Of a stretch of DNA of 64,000 bases, positions 60,751 through 64,000 are shown piece after piece. Location of the stretch: NCBI GenBank assembly GCA_015234525.1, contig JADGMX010000021.1, positions 1 to 64,000 of the forward strand. Reading direction: 5' to 3'. Position numbers and translations under genes: made by a program. Numbering within the stretch: position 1 is the stretch's first letter; each line of letters opens with the position of its first letter. This stretch comes from Flavobacterium sp. Lineage in GTDB: Bacteria > Bacteroidota > Bacteroidia > Flavobacteriales > Flavobacteriaceae. The notes under the pieces are model-generated. The model made no database searches. It was not told where the DNA came from and was given only the letters and a program-made list of their open reading frames with translations.

Positions 60751-61866
60751 ATGAGAAATTTTTTAAGGCTTTTGCCTGTAACTGCTATTTTAATGTTGAA
60801 TTCTTGCGGGAAAAATGAGCAACAAGGTCCGCCGCCTTCGGGTCCAATGCCGTTTCCTGTGAGCACGATTACCACCGGCGATGTTGAAGTATTCCAAGAA
60901 TTTACTGCAAATATTGAAGGTCAACAAAATGTTGAGATCCGACCAAAAGTTAATGGTTTCATCCAAAAGATATACGTTGAAGAAGGTCAGCAGGTTCGTA
61001 AGGGTCAGTTGCTTTTCAAACTTGAGACCGACGCCATGAATCAAGATGCGGCTGGTGCAAAAGCTGCAGTTCAGGCTGCGCAAGTTGAAGTTGACAGATT
61101 AAAGCCGCTCGTTGAGCGCAACATTATCAGTAGAGTCCAACTTGAAACTGCACAAGCAAGGCTATCGCAAGCCAAAAGCGCTTATGGCAGTGTTGCAGCA
61201 ACAATTGGCTATGGTACCATTACATCGCCTGTAAATGGTGTGATTGGAAGTTTGCCGTACCGTGAAGGGAGCTTGGTTTCTGCTACTAGTCCCGAGCCGC
61301 TTACCACAGTTTCAGACGCCAAAATCGTTCGTGCTTATTTCACCATGAACGAAAAGCAGTTGCTGACTTTTTCCAAAACATTCGCAGGAGCAACCATGGC
61401 TGATAAGATTAAAAATGCACCGCCGGTATCATTGCTTTTGGTGGATAATACCGAATACAATCAAAAAGGAAAATTGACTACGGTAAATGGTCTTATCGAT
61501 CCAACTACCGGAACAACTCAGTTTAGAGCTGATTTTGCAAACCCTGAAGGAATCTTACGTAGCGGAAGCAGTGGGGTTGTGCGACTTCCAATCATCCAGA
61601 AAGATGTGATTCTTGTACCACAAGGGGCAGTTTTTGAACTTCAAGGAAAACAGATTATCTATGTTGTTGGCCAAGCAAACAAGGTTGAAAGCCGTGTGGT
61701 TGAAACAAACGGCACAAAGGATCTGAATTTCATCGTTGTCGCCGGACTTAAAGCTGGCGATGTTGTTGTCACCGAAGGAGCATCAAAACTAACTGAAGGC
61801 GCTGAAATTGTACCACAAAATGGTGCTTCATCTGCCACACCCGCTAATCCATCAGATAAAAAATAA
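60751..61866 (+). CDS. RND efflux periplasmic adaptor (membrane fusion protein)
   Basis: A 371-residue lipoprotein of the AcrA/MexA family. The start at 60751 gives a signal peptide with lipobox NSC (Cys19); an in-frame ATG 27 codons earlier lies inside the regulator gene. The order is: lipoyl half (VEIRPKVNGFIQKIYVEEGQQVRKGQLLFKL), a helical hairpin (AAGAKAAVQAAQVEVDRLKPLVERNIISRVQLETAQARLSQAKSAY), the second lipoyl half (TITSPVNGVIGSLPYREGSLV), then beta-barrel and membrane-proximal domains. It links the inner-membrane pump to a TolC-like channel. It lies 8 bp before the pump gene. Confidence 0.95.
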   Translation: MRNFLRLLPVTAILMLNSCGKNEQQGPPPSGPMPFPVSTITTGDVEVFQEFTANIEGQQNVEIRPKVNGFIQKIYVEEGQQVRKGQLLFKLETDAMNQDAAGAKAAVQAAQVEVDRLKPLVERNIISRVQLETAQARLSQAKSAYGSVAATIGYGTITSPVNGVIGSLPYREGSLVSATSPEPLTTVSDAKIVRAYFTMNEKQLLTFSKTFAGATMADKIKNAPPVSLLLVDNTEYNQKGKLTTVNGLIDPTTGTTQFRADFANPEGILRSGSSGVVRLPIIQKDVILVPQGAVFELQGKQIIYVVGQANKVESRVVETNGTKDLNFIVVAGLKAGDVVVTEGASKLTEGAEIVPQNGASSATPANPSDKK

Positions 61867-61874
61867 CTCGAAAC

Positions 61875-64000
61875 ATGCTTAAAACTTTTATTGAAAGGCC
61901 GGTCCTTTCAACCGTAATATCTATTATCATTACGATACTCGGTGTCCTCGGCTTAATGTCGTTGCCAATCGAACAATATCCAGAAATTGCGCCGCCAACG
62001 GTTCAGGTAAATGCAACATATACGGGTGCAAATGCGTCGACCGTTCTGAACAGTGTGGTAATTCCGCTTGAAGAAGAAATCAATGGTGTGGAAGGAATGA
62101 CTTACATGACTTCGTCGGCGGCCAACGATGGTTCTGCAAAAATCACGGTGTTTTTCAAACTTGGCGTTGATCCCGATATCGCGGCGGTAAACGTGCAAAA
62201 CCGGGTTTCGCGTGCAACCAGCAAATTGCCCCAGGCAGTTGTTCAAACAGGTGTTACTACCGTTAAGAGCCAGAATAGTGCTTTGATGTTCTTGTCTTTG
62301 TATTCTGAAAACGAGGAATACGATGGGACATTTGTACAAAACTATGCTAAAATCAACTTGGTTCCCGTGCTTCAGCGTGTTTCCGGAGTTGGTCAGGTAA
62401 ACGTTTTTGGAGCTAAGGATTATTCAATGCGAATTTGGATTGATCCTGAACGTATGGCGGCATACAACATCGCTCCGAAAGACATTCAGCAAGCGCTACA
62501 AGAGCAAAATGTGGAAGCGGCACCAGGAAAATTTGGTGAAAATGCTGTTGGCGTTTACGAATATGTAATTAAATACAAAGGCCGACTCTCAGAAGTTTCT
62601 GAATATGAAAATATCATCATAAAATCGACCGGTAATGGTGGTTTTGTCAGACTTAGCGATGTTGCCAATATCGAACTCGGCGCTTTCAATTATGGCGCGA
62701 GAAACTTTGGTATGGGTCACGAAGGTGTGGGTATGGGTATATTTCAAACCTCAGGATCAAACGCGCAGGAAATTAGCGATGAGGTTGAAGCCGTAATGCG
62801 TGAAGCTGAAAAAAGCTTTCCAAAAGGGATAAAATACATCATTCCTTTTAGTACCAAAACATTCCTTGATGCGTCGATCGATAAAGTAGTTATGACTTTA
62901 ATCGAGGCGTTTTTGCTTGTTTTCGTTGTTGTTTACATCTTCCTTCAAGACTTTAAATCAACATTAATTCCGGCAATTGCAGTTCCGGTGGCAATTATCG
63001 GAACGTTCTTCTTTTTGCAACTCTTCGGATTTTCGATCAATATGTTAACGCTTTTCGCGATGATTCTCGCCATTGGTATTGTGGTCGATGATGCCATTGT
63101 GGTCGTCGAGGCCGTCCATGCCAAATTAGACGAAGGTGCGACGTCCGGTAAAGAAGCGACCTTATCAGCAATGGACGAAATTACCGGTGCGATTATTTCC
63201 ATCACACTCGTTATGGCGGCGGTGTTTATTCCGGTTTCATTTCTTAACGGGCCGTCCGGAGTTTTCTACCAACAATTTGCAATTACGCTTGCTGTCGCGA
63301 TTTTAATTTCAGCGATTAACGCATTAACCTTGAGTCCCGCGCTTTGTGCACTTCTATTAAAACCTCACAAAAAGGGTGAGCACAAGAAAAACTTCAAGGA
63401 GCGATTCTTTGTGGCTTTCAATTCCGGTTTCGACCGAATGAATAACAAATACGTGAATTCGCTTGGTTTTTTAATGAAGAAGAAGTGGATTACCGCGTTG
63501 ATTTTAATTGTTTTCTCGGGTATTGCTTATTTGCTTTTTATGACCACTCCCGCAGGATTTATTCCGAACGAAGACCGTGGAATTATTATGGCTGATATTA
63601 CTTTGCCTCCGGGAACAACAATGGAGAAAACCCAGTTGTCTATCGATAAACTCGACTCACTTTTGGTTTCAATGCCGATGGTTGATGGCCGAATGAGCGT
63701 TGTCGGTTTCAGCTTGCTTAACGGCGTTAACGGGGGATCATACGGATTTAGCATCATCAAACTAAAAGATTGGAAAGAACGAACTGAAGACAATCAAAGT
63801 GTTGATGCCATCGTTAAGGAGCTTTTCGGTAGAACAGCCGGTTTCAAAGATGCGCGAATTTTATTCTTTACACCGCCAAGTATCTCAGGTTTTGGTAGTT
63901 CGTCTGGTTTCGAATTGAAAATCCAGGACAAAGGTGATGACGATTGGCAGAAAGTAAGCGAAGTATCGGGTAAATTCCTGCAAGCACTCAACCAGCGACC
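61875..64000 (+). CDS. RND efflux pump permease (AcrB/HAE1 family), truncated by window end
   Basis: A partial gene; the first ~708 codons of about 1,050 are in the window and are open throughout. The N-terminus (MLKTFIERPVLSTVISIIITILG, then LMSLPIEQYPEIAPPTVQV) is the typical first helix and start of the porter domain. The middle membrane helices include IGIVVDDAIVVVEAV, whose paired Asp residues drive proton relay, and GFIPNEDRGIIM opens the second half. It exports hydrophobic compounds using the proton gradient. The substrate is unknown. An outer-membrane channel gene may follow beyond the edge. Confidence 0.95.
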   Translation, partial: MLKTFIERPVLSTVISIIITILGVLGLMSLPIEQYPEIAPPTVQVNATYTGANASTVLNSVVIPLEEEINGVEGMTYMTSSAANDGSAKITVFFKLGVDPDIAAVNVQNRVSRATSKLPQAVVQTGVTTVKSQNSALMFLSLYSENEEYDGTFVQNYAKINLVPVLQRVSGVGQVNVFGAKDYSMRIWIDPERMAAYNIAPKDIQQALQEQNVEAAPGKFGENAVGVYEYVIKYKGRLSEVSEYENIIIKSTGNGGFVRLSDVANIELGAFNYGARNFGMGHEGVGMGIFQTSGSNAQEISDEVEAVMREAEKSFPKGIKYIIPFSTKTFLDASIDKVVMTLIEAFLLVFVVVYIFLQDFKSTLIPAIAVPVAIIGTFFFLQLFGFSINMLTLFAMILAIGIVVDDAIVVVEAVHAKLDEGATSGKEATLSAMDEITGAIISITLVMAAVFIPVSFLNGPSGVFYQQFAITLAVAILISAINALTLSPALCALLLKPHKKGEHKKNFKERFFVAFNSGFDRMNNKYVNSLGFLMKKKWITALILIVFSGIAYLLFMTTPAGFIPNEDRGIIMADITLPPGTTMEKTQLSIDKLDSLLVSMPMVDGRMSVVGFSLLNGVNGGSYGFSIIKLKDWKERTEDNQSVDAIVKELFGRTAGFKDARILFFTPPSISGFGSSSGFELKIQDKGDDDWQKVSEVSGKFLQALNQR

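Noticed and set aside
1..64000. tRNA or rRNA genes, phage or transposase genes
   Set aside because: I searched the spacers by eye for cloverleaf arms, CCA ends, rRNA-like blocks and recombinase motifs and found none; a tRNAscan-SE or Infernal run would be decisive.

Overview
The window is chromosomal DNA from a Bacteroidota bacterium, almost certainly a Flavobacteriaceae close to Flavobacterium. The evidence is: promoter -7 elements of the form TAnnTTTG upstream of many genes; lipoproteins with acidic residues just after the lipobox cysteine; type IX secretion (T9SS) sorting domains and a PorZ-type protein; a complete Bat (moxR-batABCDE) operon; a DksA relative that lacks most zinc-finger cysteines; and dispersed flavobacterial intergenic repeats. 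No rRNA, tRNA, CRISPR array, phage or transposase gene was found. About 56 protein genes are called, including one of 52 codons (metS-like). The last gene, an RND pump, runs off the right edge.

Layout. 1-1000 is non-coding and repeat-rich, with a 245-bp tandem duplication. 1.0-7.1 kb holds a TonB-dependent receptor with two surface lipoproteins (leftward), divergent from a secreted endonuclease/exonuclease/phosphatase; together these look like an uptake locus for an extracellular phosphoester or nucleic acid. 7.2-9.7 kb has 3-hydroxyanthranilate dioxygenase and an ALDH7-type dehydrogenase. 9.7-18 kb is a mixed, more accessory stretch: a beta-barrel protein, a phosphatase, an orphan response regulator, a T9SS cargo protein, an AraC regulator, an unknown exported protein, an AlbA_2-domain protein, an SDR and an aldo/keto reductase. 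18.4-27.3 kb is the eight-gene Bat operon. 27.2-36.3 kb is housekeeping: cvpA, pheS, gpsA, an Fe-alcohol dehydrogenase, yicC-gmk-nadD, an ArsC-like protein and cystathionine gamma-synthase. 36.3-49.6 kb holds an outer-membrane protein, porZ, recO, ileS, a dksA-like gene, lspA, a 5-formyl-THF cyclo-ligase, uvrC and a patatin/barrel protein. 49.6-51.6 kb is a metP-metS sodium symporter pair. 51.8-57.4 kb carries aromatic amino-acid catabolism (hmgA, hppD, DUF3108, kynA) and an M23 peptidase. 57.4-60.1 kb has pgi, a small membrane protein and an RlpA-like protein. 60.2-64 kb is a GbsR/MarR-regulated RND efflux operon.

How the genes work together. hppD and hmgA carry out consecutive steps of tyrosine breakdown. 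kynA opens tryptophan degradation, and the distant 3-hydroxyanthranilate dioxygenase acts later in the same kynurenine branch, towards quinolinate/NAD. The RND operon has a near-perfect operator palindrome just upstream of its promoter -7 element, which suggests autoregulation.

The most unusual content is intergenic: at least six copies of a structured element resembling the flavobacterial Flavo-1 class, two copies of a second family, and a third module found beside two of the Flavo-1-like copies. One Flavo-1-like copy supplies the stop codon of a gene. All calls come from reading the sequence; no database search was run.
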